Shown: positions 52,317 through 60,348, counted from the stretch's first letter. The stretch: DNA of 64,000 bases from CAZNUM01 sp964539305 (GCA_964539305.1 CAZIIM010000008.1:5355-69354); one strand, 5' to 3'. Numbers and translations: made by a program. The notes: generated from the letters alone by a model not told the origin.

Positions 52317-53360
52317 TCAGTGAAGTACAGACACGACTAATTTAGAAATACCGAGCGAACCGGTTCCTTCAATTTTCAGGCCCGTAAATCCGGCCGGTTG
52401 TCCCCCGGCATGACCGTGCAATACCAGTTCACCATTGAGATACCCACGGAAATGTTTCCCGGAGCCCACAACCCGGAGGGTCGTATTCCCGCTCAAAGTG
52501 ATCGATTTCTCCTCCAGAATCTTATTTTTCCCCTTAACAATTCGTCCGAGGACCATTTTACCTAAGCCGGCTGACAGATAATCATAATTCTGTTGATCCT
52601 GCGCATGATGAATCAGCCAGACAGTACCGTTGAATCGATCCAGATTGAATTCGAGATCCATCTGCACGCCGGATAAAACCTGGTTATTGACAAACAGGAC
52701 AGGGCCTTTCACGTTAAAAAGAAGATTATCCGGACCACTGGCCGGTTCCAAATCTTCTTCTTTTCCCATAAAAAATTGAAATCCTTCAAATAACTGTCCT
52801 GGTGAACCGGTTACGGGTGTCCAGGACCAGGAACCGTCCTCAAAGGAATTCAACATCTTTACCTGGTTGGATTCCGCATTCTCATTGGTAATGGTTTGAA
52901 TGACTTTTCGAACCCCTACCCCCTGTTCAAAAACCAGCCGGGCCCCTTGATCTCCGGTTAACGTCAACGAAACGAGTCCAATTCCCCCCAGCAGAAAGAT
53001 ACTGACCCGCCATCCCAGATGGTTCAGTTTTTCGGTAAAATATTCCATTAACCGGGCTCCGGCCACAATGGAGAAGAGAATGACGGTCCGTTGTGCCAGG
53101 TCAGCATGCTGATTCAGGATCGGAATAGCGGAGGAGGATAGATTCACACTGTCTGCGGCTTCCTGACCCGCAAAGAAGGCTGCCCACCCGGCGACAATCC
53201 CCAGGAGGTACAAAGCGGTTGAAATAGTTTTGATTTTGTCACACCCGGGTCGAATTAATTCCAGGAAGTGCAGTGCAACGGCGGTTGTCAATAAAGCGAT
53301 AGGGAAATGCACAATCAAGGGGTGGATATTGGGGGCCCATTCGGGTAAGAAACTAGTCAT
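52317..53360 (-). CDS. DUF2231 membrane protein with C-terminal beta domain
   Basis: 347 residues. The N-terminal part is DUF2231 (NIHPLIVHFPIALLTTAVALHFLE) with four membrane helices and conserved His residues that may bind heme or copper; DUF2231 genes often accompany metal or cytochrome loci. After residue about 165 an extracytoplasmic beta-sandwich region follows (DNLLFNVKGPVLFVNNQVLSG, FNGTVWLIHHAQDQQNYDYLS, TLRVVGSGKHFRGYLNGELV), reminiscent of a LamG- or lectin-like fold. A fusion of these two parts is uncommon. It ends the island on the left side. Confidence 0.7.
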   Translation of the reverse strand: MTSFLPEWAPNIHPLIVHFPIALLTTAVALHFLELIRPGCDKIKTISTALYLLGIVAGWAAFFAGQEAADSVNLSSSAIPILNQHADLAQRTVILFSIVAGARLMEYFTEKLNHLGWRVSIFLLGGIGLVSLTLTGDQGARLVFEQGVGVRKVIQTITNENAESNQVKMLNSFEDGSWSWTPVTGSPGQLFEGFQFFMGKEEDLEPASGPDNLLFNVKGPVLFVNNQVLSGVQMDLEFNLDRFNGTVWLIHHAQDQQNYDYLSAGLGKMVLGRIVKGKNKILEEKSITLSGNTTLRVVGSGKHFRGYLNGELVLHGHAGGQPAGFTGLKIEGTGSLGISKLVVSVLH

Positions 53361-53411
53361 GAGTAATAATCCTCGTCGTTGTTCAGATTAGTGGGGAGCA
53401 GAATGATCGGT

Positions 53412-53445
53412 ACTGAACTAAAAAATTCATGTTATAAAGTTCAGT
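53412..53445. promoter_or_regulatory. Inverted repeat ACTGAACT-N18-AGTTCAGT (operator-like)
   Basis: Perfect 8-bp arms separated by 18 AT-rich bases, upstream of the DUF2231 gene and downstream of the heavy-metal-domain gene. The half-site ACTGAAC recurs in the hairpin at 54431. It could be an operator or the stem of an RNA structure. Confidence 0.35.
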
Positions 53446-53508
53446 CCTGAAGTCGGTTTAAATCCAGGATCGGGGAAATCAGTTAGGAAGCGGCTGGGTG
53501 TTAACCAC

Positions 53509-53943
53509 TCAGTCCATATTGGATGCGTTACCCTTTTCCATTCGCATCGGTTGCAGATCCATGTTGCATTCTGGACATTTACCGGGTTTATCGCTGCGGA
53601 CATGGCTGTGGGCGGGCATGGGACATCCGTAAAACTCGGCCGTTTCTGAATCCGCTTTCACCACTTTTACCAAATCCATATTGCATTCCGGGCATTTCCC
53701 CGGCTCGTCACTGTGAACCTGGCGATGACTTTCCATTGGACAGGTGTAATAATAGGCTTCTGCACTTGAGGAATCTTGGGTCATGGATTCATGCATTTTC
53801 ATTCCCTCCTTATTTGACATGGCTTTCATCATGGGCATTTTCTGCATCATGGAATCAGACATGGGCATTGAAGGTTTTTTTGACTCCTGGGTCTGGGCGC
53901 TTAAGGCACTGAATCCCAGAAGGATAATGAGTACTGCTTTCAT
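53509..53943 (-). CDS. Met-rich exported protein with two heavy-metal-binding domains
   Basis: 144 residues. A signal peptide (LIILLGFSALSAQ) is followed by a Met-rich segment (MPMSDSMMQKMPMMKAM) and two HMBD-type domains, each with YTCPM or YGCPM and a GKCPECNMDL closing motif. Such domains bind Cu(I) or Ag(I) and also occur in CusB and copper ATPases. It most likely buffers or delivers copper in the periplasm. The Met cluster adds soft-metal ligands. GGAGGA precedes the ATG by about 8 bp. Confidence 0.85.
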   Translation of the reverse strand: MKAVLIILLGFSALSAQTQESKKPSMPMSDSMMQKMPMMKAMSNKEGMKMHESMTQDSSSAEAYYYTCPMESHRQVHSDEPGKCPECNMDLVKVVKADSETAEFYGCPMPAHSHVRSDKPGKCPECNMDLQPMRMEKGNASNMD

Positions 53944-53983
53944 TTGGTCTTCCTCCGTTCGGGGTTGTGGTTACCAATCATCC

Positions 53984-54391
53984 TTACTGTTTTTCTGCTT
54001 TTAATTGGGAAGCAAATTTCAACATGTTGGATTCATTTTCGAAATATCTTACTTCCCCCTCCGGCAGGGCCCCGATAACAGCGGTGGCTTTATCCACCCG
54101 AACCTTGCTCACCGGATCAATGGCATAGCGATAGGTTGAATCCGACAGGAGTGCCGTCTTACAGTTATCACAACAACCGTAATAGGTTTTATCATCCACG
54201 ACAGCAGGAATCAGTTCATGGTCAAAAACCCGGTTACTGCCCATTCCCATGCAAACAAATTTTGCTTCCACTTTTTTCAATGGGTCAAAACTGACGGTTT
54301 TACCCGTATCAGTTTTTTCCTGAGCAGCCAGGAAACTCAGAGTTAATAGCACAGTGAACAGGCTGAATTTCAATCCTTGAATTTGACGCAT
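53984..54391 (-). CDS. Exported TRASH/YHS-like metal protein
   Basis: 135 residues with a signal peptide (SLFTVLLTLSFLAAQ). The mature part has FVCMGMGSNRVFD and a Cys cluster YYGCCDNCKTALLS, like the TRASH/YHS metal-binding finger, followed by DPVSKVRVDKATAVIG. It resembles small proteins placed in copper or mercury loci. The CC-x2-C plus Met residues suggest soft-metal binding in the envelope. It lies between the HMBD gene and the SHOCT gene. Confidence 0.7.
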   Translation of the reverse strand: MRQIQGLKFSLFTVLLTLSFLAAQEKTDTGKTVSFDPLKKVEAKFVCMGMGSNRVFDHELIPAVVDDKTYYGCCDNCKTALLSDSTYRYAIDPVSKVRVDKATAVIGALPEGEVRYFENESNMLKFASQLKAEKQ

Positions 54392-54430
54392 GACAGATTC
54401 CTCTTTTAATAATTTTTAAGAATGTGAGAA

Positions 54431-54446
54431 TGAACCAAACGGTTCA
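54431..54446. repeat. Short stem-loop TGAACC-AAAC-GGTTCA
   Basis: A 6-bp stem with a 4-base loop that overlaps the stop codon of the SHOCT gene. It could end or attenuate transcription, though no strong T-run follows. Its arm shares the word ACTGAAC with the dyad at 53412. Confidence 0.35.
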
Positions 54447-54665
54447 GTCTGCAATTTCGCTCATGATCCGGTGATATTCTTCAGAAGTAATTTCTCCGGC
54501 CGCATATCTTTTCTTCGCAATTTCCTGAGGAGACAGGTCATTTTTTCTGGTATCTGGGCCGGGGCTGGAAGATTGGAACAGCCTGTAAACCAGCCATCCA
54601 ATAAAGATCCAGCCCAGGATCATCATAAACCAGGCAACCAGGCCTCCCCAGTGCATCGTCATCAT
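54444..54665 (-). CDS. SHOCT-domain small membrane protein
   Basis: 73 residues with a Met-rich N-terminal membrane helix (MHWGGLVAWFMMILGWIFIGWL) and a C-terminal SHOCT motif (SPQEIAKKRYAAGEITSEEYHRIMSEI). SHOCT domains are short oligomerisation modules often at the end of small membrane proteins in metal-resistance clusters. The N-terminal MMTMHW adds possible copper ligands. It starts 11 bp after the DUF302 stop. Confidence 0.82.
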   Translation of the reverse strand: MMTMHWGGLVAWFMMILGWIFIGWLVYRLFQSSSPGPDTRKNDLSPQEIAKKRYAAGEITSEEYHRIMSEIAD

Positions 54666-54676
54666 TTGAACACTTC

Positions 54677-55069
54677 CTATGCTGTCAGTCGGTCGATCAC
54701 CGTCTGGAGTTTTGACCGAACTTCTTGCGCCACCGGTTCCAGACCCGGATTGGAAACAGCCTGCATGGATGCCACCGGATCTACAGCAGCTATTTCGATG
54801 TCTCCCGATCCCTGTTCTATCACAACCACATTGCAGGGCAACATGGCGCCAATTTTGTCTTCCGCCTGTAAAGCTTTATAGGCAAAAGGCGGATTGCAGG
54901 CTCCCAGAATCATATATTTCTTGAAATCCACGTCCAGTTTTTTCTTCAATGTTGCCTGAACATCAATTTCAGTCAATACACCAAAACCTTCCTTAGAGAG
55001 TTCTTCCCTCACTTTTTCCACTGCATCGTCAAACGAAGTGGATAAGCGTGTATTAAATGTGTAATCCAT
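54677..55069 (-). CDS. DUF302 protein
   Basis: 130 residues, no signal. The DUF302 pattern is visible: FDDAVEKVREELSKEGFGVLTEID, LDVDFKKYMILGACNPPFAYKAL and NVVVIEQGSGDIEIAAVDP. The conserved GACNPPFA loop carries a Cys. These small alpha-beta proteins are frequently encoded with copper ATPases and Met-rich proteins, but their biochemical role is unclear. Gene spacing of 26 bp to the Met-rich membrane protein places it in the same transcript. Confidence 0.88.
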   Translation of the reverse strand: MDYTFNTRLSTSFDDAVEKVREELSKEGFGVLTEIDVQATLKKKLDVDFKKYMILGACNPPFAYKALQAEDKIGAMLPCNVVVIEQGSGDIEIAAVDPVASMQAVSNPGLEPVAQEVRSKLQTVIDRLTA

Positions 55070-55095
55070 AGTGTATTCCTCTATTGAGATTGAAT

Positions 55096-55605
55096 TTATT
55101 GATCGGAATCTTCATCCTCATACTCGGACCGGTCCATCATACCACCATCCATTTTCATCATGGACTTTTCACCATCTTTCATCATTCCTTTCATGTGGCC
55201 GGACATTTTCCCTTTCTTCATCATCCGTGAACAACCGGAACCCATGGCTCCCATGGATTTACAATCTCCCTGGTCACCGCTCATCATGGATTTATCACAT
55301 CCACCCATCATTCCCATCATCATTCCACCATGACCGGACATCATATTACCCATCATTCCGCCACCATGGTTCATGCACATCTGACCGCTACGGGCCTGAA
55401 AGGAACCATCTTCCCAATATTTCAGGGAATAATAGCTTGTGCACAGGAGCGTAAGGATCGCTGCTATGGTGATGAAATATCCCAGGAATTTCCCGGTCGT
55501 TTTCAAGCCCGTATCTTCCATGGACTTACTTTTGTTTAAGACCCAGTAACCCACTCCAATGGCAATTAAAGACAGGGCAAAGGCAATGTCTGCTTGAAAT
55601 ATCAT
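55096..55605 (-). CDS. Met/Gly/Cys-rich copper-binding-type membrane protein
   Basis: 169 residues. ATG 55605 is preferred: AGAGGAG lies about 6 bp upstream (the frame extends to 55671 without such a site). Two membrane spans (IAFALSLIAIGVGYWVL and FLGYFITIAAILTLLCTSYY) precede a C-terminal region packed with Met, Gly, Cys and His: MCMNHGGGMMGNMMSGHGG, MMGGCDKSMMSGDQGDC, and an acidic end (RSEYEDEDSDQ). The pattern suits binding of Cu(I) or Ag(I) in the periplasm. No named family is recognised for the whole protein. Confidence 0.75.
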   Translation of the reverse strand: MIFQADIAFALSLIAIGVGYWVLNKSKSMEDTGLKTTGKFLGYFITIAAILTLLCTSYYSLKYWEDGSFQARSGQMCMNHGGGMMGNMMSGHGGMMMGMMGGCDKSMMSGDQGDCKSMGAMGSGCSRMMKKGKMSGHMKGMMKDGEKSMMKMDGGMMDRSEYEDEDSDQ

Positions 55606-55621
55606 TTTAAACTCCTCTTGT

Positions 55622-56265
55622 TTATTCGGTTGAAAACTTGCTAACCATACCATCGTCCAGTTGGGAACCATGGTCCATCATGCCCCCCATGGTCATCATT
55701 CCATGATGATCTTCCGATTCCATCCCTTCCATTAGACAAATGGAGTAGAGAGTGGAATCCATTAAACCGGACTCCGGCTGAAATGTCATTACGGTATGGT
55801 CGTCGTTCCAGGAATATTGCCCCGGTACATCCCCAAGCGTATTTCCTGTCCCCATCATCCCCATCATGGGCATTTCGGTCAATTCGCCGGNNNNNNNNNN
55901 NNNNNNNNNNNNNNNNNNNNNNNNNNNNNNNNNNNNNNNNNNNNNNNNNNNNNNNNNNNNNNNNNNNNNNNNNNNNNNNNNNNNNNNNNNAGCGTATTTC
56001 CTGTCCCCATCATCCCCATCATGGGCATTTCGGTCAATTCGCCGGTGTGCAATCCAAAACGGGATTCACACGACAGGGTATCCATGGATTGACTGAAGGT
56101 GACTTCAATCGCCGTGGACCGGGCCACATCTGTGGCACCGTTCGATGGAGAAATTGAAACAACCTCCGGTTTTGTTGTTTTTGAATCTTCACATCCGCTC
56201 CAGAACAAGACCCCCAACACAATAAACGTTGAAAGTAGCAGTGTATTCTTTAATCTGGTTTTCAT
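55622..56265 (-). CDS. Met-rich lipoprotein with Ig-like (Big_5) domain, gap-split
   Basis: The frame has a 100-N gap with duplicated 55-bp ends; merging gives 162 residues in one frame. A lipobox (LFWSGC, Cys at about 24) anchors it. The mature part has the Ig-like Big_5 pattern (VVSISPSNGATDVARSTAIEVTFSQSMDT), then Met clusters EMPMMGMMGTGN and HHGMMTMGGMMDHGSQLDDGM. It probably binds copper at the outer membrane surface. The next gene downstream, at 55096, starts 16 bp away. Confidence 0.75.
55836..56045. other. Artefactual assembly gap flanked by identical 55-bp ends (lipoprotein)
   Basis: Bases 55836-55890 and 55991-56045 are identical over 55 bp around 100 Ns. Removing 155 bp leaves 489 bp of open frame for the lipoprotein. 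Same cause as the alaS gap: unmerged contigs that overlap by a k-mer of 55. Confidence 0.94.
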
Positions 56266-56311
56266 CTTATTTCGACTCCTTACTATTATAATTATGGATC
56301 AATTGAAAATC

Positions 56312-56665
56312 CTAGCCTTTAAAATGGCCATAGGCCGCTTTTACTAACTCGACAATTTCTTCTTCACTGGCCCCCTGTTTCCGGTTCATATCAATAAACC
56401 GCTTCGTTTCCAGGGCGGTGGGGCAGGAACATTCCGCCACAATATCATCACAGGCCCCGCAGGAACAATCAAACCGGGCTGCAATATCCATGGTCGGAAC
56501 CGTAAAGACAGGCGCCTGCATCTGCGCCGTGGCTGGTGTTTCACTTCGGGGATTCAGGTACAATCCAATGGTTACCCCCATGAGCAGAATCGCCAGCCAT
56601 AAAGTGTATTTAATTCCATTATTTTCAGGGATCGGTTTCTTTTGAATTCCTTTTTTCGGTTTCAT
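56312..56665 (-). CDS. Membrane-anchored Cys-rich protein resembling CcmH
   Basis: 117 residues with one N-terminal membrane span (YTLWLAILLMGVTIGLYL) and a periplasmic part with four Cys (FDCSCGACDDIVAECSCPTALETKRF), followed by a three-helix end (GASEEEIVELVKAAYGHFKG). The layout resembles the CcmH/NrfF thioredox fold used in cytochrome c maturation, but the Cys spacing differs and it lies in a copper island. A role in copper binding or disulfide chemistry at the membrane is possible. It precedes the Ig-like lipoprotein. Confidence 0.65.
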   Translation of the reverse strand: MKPKKGIQKKPIPENNGIKYTLWLAILLMGVTIGLYLNPRSETPATAQMQAPVFTVPTMDIAARFDCSCGACDDIVAECSCPTALETKRFIDMNRKQGASEEEIVELVKAAYGHFKG

Positions 56666-56689
56666 GGTTAATCCTTTTCTATTGATTCA

Positions 56690-59209
56690 TTACAGTTTTA
56701 CCGATCGCAGCCGCAGGGCATTTCCAATCACTGAAACAGAGCTGAAACTCATGGCCGCAGCGGCAATTATTGGACTCAATAACAATCCAAAGATGGGATA
56801 CAGTACTCCGGCAGCCACAGGGACACCGATGGAATTGTAGGCAAAGGCCCAGAACAGGTTCTGGCGGATATTCCGCATGGTGATCCGACTCAAACGCCGT
56901 CCACGGACAATACCGCTGAGATCCCCTTTAACCAGGGTCATTCCGGCGCTTTCGATGGCCACATCGGTCCCGGTCCCCATGGCAATGCCCACATGGGCCT
57001 GAGCCAGCGCTGGTGCATCATTGATGCCATCCCCCGCCATGGCCACAATATTCCCTGCATCCTGCAGGCGTTTGACCACTTCGTGTTTCTGATCAGGTAG
57101 TACCTCTGCTTCAATATCTTCGATTCCCAATTGACTGGCAACCGCTTCAGCAGTGGTACGGTTATCACCCGTAAGCATGACAATTTGAATTCCTTCCTCC
57201 CGTAGGTCCCGCAGGGCCTTGGGAGTGGAAGTTTTGATGGGATCGGCAATTCCGATGAAACCGGCGACCTGATCTTCAATGCCAATGAATATGACCGTTT
57301 CACCTGCCCGGCGGCGTTCCTCGACCTTTTGGATCAAGGTCGTCAGATCGAGACCCAGATCCGTCATGAAATGATGATTTCCGATTGTGACCCTTTTTCC
57401 TTCAATGGTACCGCTGACCCCTTTTCCGGTTATGGACTCAAAATTTTCCACTTTTGACAATTCCAGTTTCTTATCTTTTGCCGCCTTGACTACAGCCTCC
57501 GCCAGAGGGTGTTCACTGGCCTGTTCCAGACTGGCTGAGAAAGCCAGTAATTCGTCCTTGGAATAGTCAGAAGCAAGTTCGATGGTCACCACCCGTGGCT
57601 TTCCTTCCGTCAGAGTTCCGGTTTTGTCCACCACCAGGGTATTTACTTTCTCCATGATTTCCAATACTTCAGCATTCTTAATCAGGACGCCAGCCATGGC
57701 CCCCCGACCTGTCCCCACCATGATGGACATGGGTGTCGCCAGTCCTAATGCACAGGGACAGGCAATAATCAAAACGGCCACAGCATTGACCAGAGCAAAG
57801 GCCAAACGGGGTTGTGGGCCAAACAAGCCCCACACAACAAAGGTAATAACACTGATCCCGACGACTGCTGGGACGAAATAGGCGGCCACTTTATCCGCCA
57901 GGTTCTGGATGGGAGCCCGGCTCCGCTGGGCCTCACTGACCATTTGAACGATCTGAGCAAGAAGGGTATCTTCGCCGACGCGCTCCGCCTTCATGAGCAG
58001 GGTACCGGTTCCATTCACGGTGGCACCCGTAACTGTATCTCCCACACCCTTCTTTACCGGGGCAGCTTCGCCGGTCACCATGGATTCGTCAATAATGCTT
58101 TGTCCTTCCACGACTGTACCATCCACAGGCACTTTGTCTCCGGGACGAATGCGTAAAATGTCACCGGGTTGAACCTGTTCAAGAGGAATATCTTCCTCCG
58201 AGCCGTCTTCCCGAACAATTCGGGCCGTGTTGGGAGCCAGACCCAACAGCATTTTTATGGCACTGCTGGTCTTGTCTCTGGCTTTCAGTTCCAGGACCTG
58301 ACCCAAAAGAACCAGCGTCACAATAACAGCGGCGGCTTCAAAATAAACAGCAACATCCCCATCCGCATTCCTGAACGCCAGGGGGAAAATTGAGGGGAAA
58401 AGAGTTGCAATCACACTGTAGCCATATGCTACACCAGTACCAATAGCAATCAGGGTAAACATATTCAGGTTACGGGTTTTAATGGAGTACCATCCGCGTA
58501 CAAAGAAAGGTGCTCCGCCCCAGAGAACAACCGGGGTTGCCAGCAATAATTCTATCCACTTCTGGCTGGATCCCAATACATTCCCCGAATCGGTGAACAT
58601 GGCTGCCATGGTAATGGCCAATAACGGAAAGGACAGAACCACGCCCACCCAAAACCGCTTGGTCATGGAAACCAGTTCAGGATTGGTCTCCTCCTCCACC
58701 GTGGCCGTGACCGGTTCCAGTGCCATTCCACATTTGGGGCAGGACCCGGGAGCGGACTCCCGAATTTCCGGGTGCATGGGACAAGTGTAGACTGTTCCCG
58801 AACCGCTCGATTGTTGTTCTGATTTCGGACTTTTCTCTACCGGTTTAATAAAAGCTGCCGGATCCTGCTGGAAGCGGGTCCGGCAGCCGTCGGAACAAAA
58901 ATAGTAGGTTTGCCCCTGGTATTCAACCTTCCCTGCTTGAGCTTTGGGAACCGACATACCGCACACAGGATCAACTGTGTCAGAATATTTGCTTTCCTGA
59001 GCAGATTTATGATGATGACCATGACCATGGTGATGGTGATTATGAGAATGATGATCGGAAGCGTCATCAGCAGAAACAAACTGCTCCGGATGTTCAGAAA
59101 ATTGGTTATAGCAGTGCTGGGAACAAAAAGCATAAGTTTTCCCGCCGTACTCCTGTGTCCCCGCCGCTAATTCTTTATTGACATCCATTCCACAAACCGG
59201 ATCTTTCAT
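56690..59209 (-). CDS. copA: Copper-type P1B ATPase with two YHS domains
   Basis: 839 residues. N-terminal parts in order: YHS/TRASH domain 1 (DPVCGMDVNKELAAG), His-rich linker (DHHSHNHHHHGHGHHH), YHS domain 2 (VDPVCGMSVPKAQAGK), HMBD (YTCPMHPEIRESAPGSCPKCGMALEP). Then the pump: eight membrane helices, metal motif CPCALG, phosphorylation DKTGTLTEG, and the GDGINDAPAL hinge. No HMA domain is visible. The CPC motif indicates Cu(I)/Ag(I) export. ATG 59209 starts directly at MKDPVCGM; a TTG at 59230 is the alternative. Confidence 0.93.
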   Translation of the reverse strand: MKDPVCGMDVNKELAAGTQEYGGKTYAFCSQHCYNQFSEHPEQFVSADDASDHHSHNHHHHGHGHHHKSAQESKYSDTVDPVCGMSVPKAQAGKVEYQGQTYYFCSDGCRTRFQQDPAAFIKPVEKSPKSEQQSSGSGTVYTCPMHPEIRESAPGSCPKCGMALEPVTATVEEETNPELVSMTKRFWVGVVLSFPLLAITMAAMFTDSGNVLGSSQKWIELLLATPVVLWGGAPFFVRGWYSIKTRNLNMFTLIAIGTGVAYGYSVIATLFPSIFPLAFRNADGDVAVYFEAAAVIVTLVLLGQVLELKARDKTSSAIKMLLGLAPNTARIVREDGSEEDIPLEQVQPGDILRIRPGDKVPVDGTVVEGQSIIDESMVTGEAAPVKKGVGDTVTGATVNGTGTLLMKAERVGEDTLLAQIVQMVSEAQRSRAPIQNLADKVAAYFVPAVVGISVITFVVWGLFGPQPRLAFALVNAVAVLIIACPCALGLATPMSIMVGTGRGAMAGVLIKNAEVLEIMEKVNTLVVDKTGTLTEGKPRVVTIELASDYSKDELLAFSASLEQASEHPLAEAVVKAAKDKKLELSKVENFESITGKGVSGTIEGKRVTIGNHHFMTDLGLDLTTLIQKVEERRRAGETVIFIGIEDQVAGFIGIADPIKTSTPKALRDLREEGIQIVMLTGDNRTTAEAVASQLGIEDIEAEVLPDQKHEVVKRLQDAGNIVAMAGDGINDAPALAQAHVGIAMGTGTDVAIESAGMTLVKGDLSGIVRGRRLSRITMRNIRQNLFWAFAYNSIGVPVAAGVLYPIFGLLLSPIIAAAAMSFSSVSVIGNALRLRSVKL

Positions 59210-59338
59210 TTCAATGACCCTTTCTTTCAATTGGCTCTTTTCGAGCTCCAGTTGATATTGAATCTTTTAACCATGGCTGAAATTGACCCATTTTCAAAGG
59301 AAAACCGTTATATCTGGCTTGTGAAATTGTACATAATT

Positions 59339-59917
59339 TTAATGTCCCACCTGATCAAGCGACGCTCGGTTAAGTTTCTTTGATTTTTTAAAATAACTGG
59401 GCGTCATGCCCGTTATTTTTTTAAACTGGCTGGATAAATGCTGCACACTGCTGTACCCGAGGCGATAGGCAATCTCAGACAAAGATAATTCATTATAAAT
59501 CAGCAATTCCTTCACTTTCTCGATTTTCTGGAGAATAAAATATTTTTCAATGGTGATGCTTTCAACGGAAGAGAATAAATTGCTGAGGTAGGAATAGTCG
59601 CGACCAATCTTTCCGCTGATATAGTCGGAAAGATTGATATTCATGAACTCCAGTTCTTTCCCCTGGCAGAGTTCAATGATAATCGTCTTGATTTTTTCCA
59701 CCAGTTGAGCACTTTTCTCCACTAGTAATTCGAACCCATTTTGTTTCAACACTGTTTCCATGCGCTCCAGTGGAAAACCTTCTTCCGGCTCCACCAGGAC
59801 AAGCCGCCCTAAATGGATATCCATCACGGTAAGACCTAGACGTTCCATTTCCTCTCTCACCACCCGGATACAACGGTCACAAACCATGTTTTTAATGTGA
59901 AAAACAGATGTTTTCAT
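59339..59917 (-). CDS. Metal-sensing-type AraC regulator with N-terminal HMA-like domain
   Basis: 192 residues. Residues 1-65 resemble a heavy-metal-associated ferredoxin fold with MVCDRC in place of the usual metal loop (FHIKNMVCDRCIRVVREEME, then METVLKQNGFELL). After a linker, the C-terminal AraC/XylS domain has two helix-turn-helix motifs (LSLSEIAYRLGYSSVQHLSSQFKKITGMTPSYFKK). A direct metal sensor that controls the neighbouring pumps is the clear reading. AGGAGAG precedes the ATG. Copper or silver is the likely ligand. Confidence 0.85.
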   Translation of the reverse strand: MKTSVFHIKNMVCDRCIRVVREEMERLGLTVMDIHLGRLVLVEPEEGFPLERMETVLKQNGFELLVEKSAQLVEKIKTIIIELCQGKELEFMNINLSDYISGKIGRDYSYLSNLFSSVESITIEKYFILQKIEKVKELLIYNELSLSEIAYRLGYSSVQHLSSQFKKITGMTPSYFKKSKKLNRASLDQVGH

Positions 59918-59937
59918 GGTTCAACTCTCCTGGTTAA

Positions 59938-59964
59938 ACGAAAGTGACAAGACACACCTTTCGT
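59938..59964. promoter_or_regulatory. Dyad ACGAAAG-N13-CTTTCGT upstream of the AraC gene
   Basis: Perfect 7-bp arms with 13-base spacing, 20 bp before the start of the HMA-AraC gene. It may be an autoregulatory or operator site or a stem in the mRNA leader. The AGGAGAG ribosome site lies between it and the ATG. Confidence 0.4.
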
Positions 59965-60011
59965 AATTCCAGTATTGTTACGCGCTGAATTTAGAGAATT
60001 AAAGCCCACTC

Positions 60012-60344
60012 TCAGCTCACTTTTACACCGGTTCTAACCTTGATTGCAGATTCGATGTGCGAAACAGCGATTAGACCATCTCCCGGTTCACCTGTGTACG
60101 CTTTGGTACGGATGGTGTTCATAATCAGGGGTGCCTGTGAATCCGAACAGATGATTTCCAGTTTGGCGACTTCTGAATACTTTTCAACACATTCAATGGA
60201 ATATTTATAATGACGGGGGTCCACCATTCCTTTCCCGAGCGCCATCACATCGATGACGGTCATATTCTCAATCCCCAGTTCGCGAAGGCTTTCTATGACA
60301 TCCTCCACTTTTGAGCAACGGATATAGGCTTTGACTTCCTGCAT
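60012..60344 (-). CDS. PII-like signal protein of the metal-efflux type
   Basis: 110 residues of the GlnB/PII fold (QEVKAYIRCSKVEDVIESLREL, TKAYTGEPGDGLIAVSHIESAIKVRTG). Compared with GlnB, the T-loop region reads ALGKGMVDPRHYKYS, without the uridylylation Tyr motif. PII-like proteins of this kind are repeatedly found next to CusA/CzcA pumps and are thought to sense a small ligand or metal. It starts 4 bp after cusA stops, so it is in the pump operon. Confidence 0.8.
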   Translation of the reverse strand: MQEVKAYIRCSKVEDVIESLRELGIENMTVIDVMALGKGMVDPRHYKYSIECVEKYSEVAKLEIICSDSQAPLIMNTIRTKAYTGEPGDGLIAVSHIESAIKVRTGVKVS

Positions 60345-60348
60345 TTTG

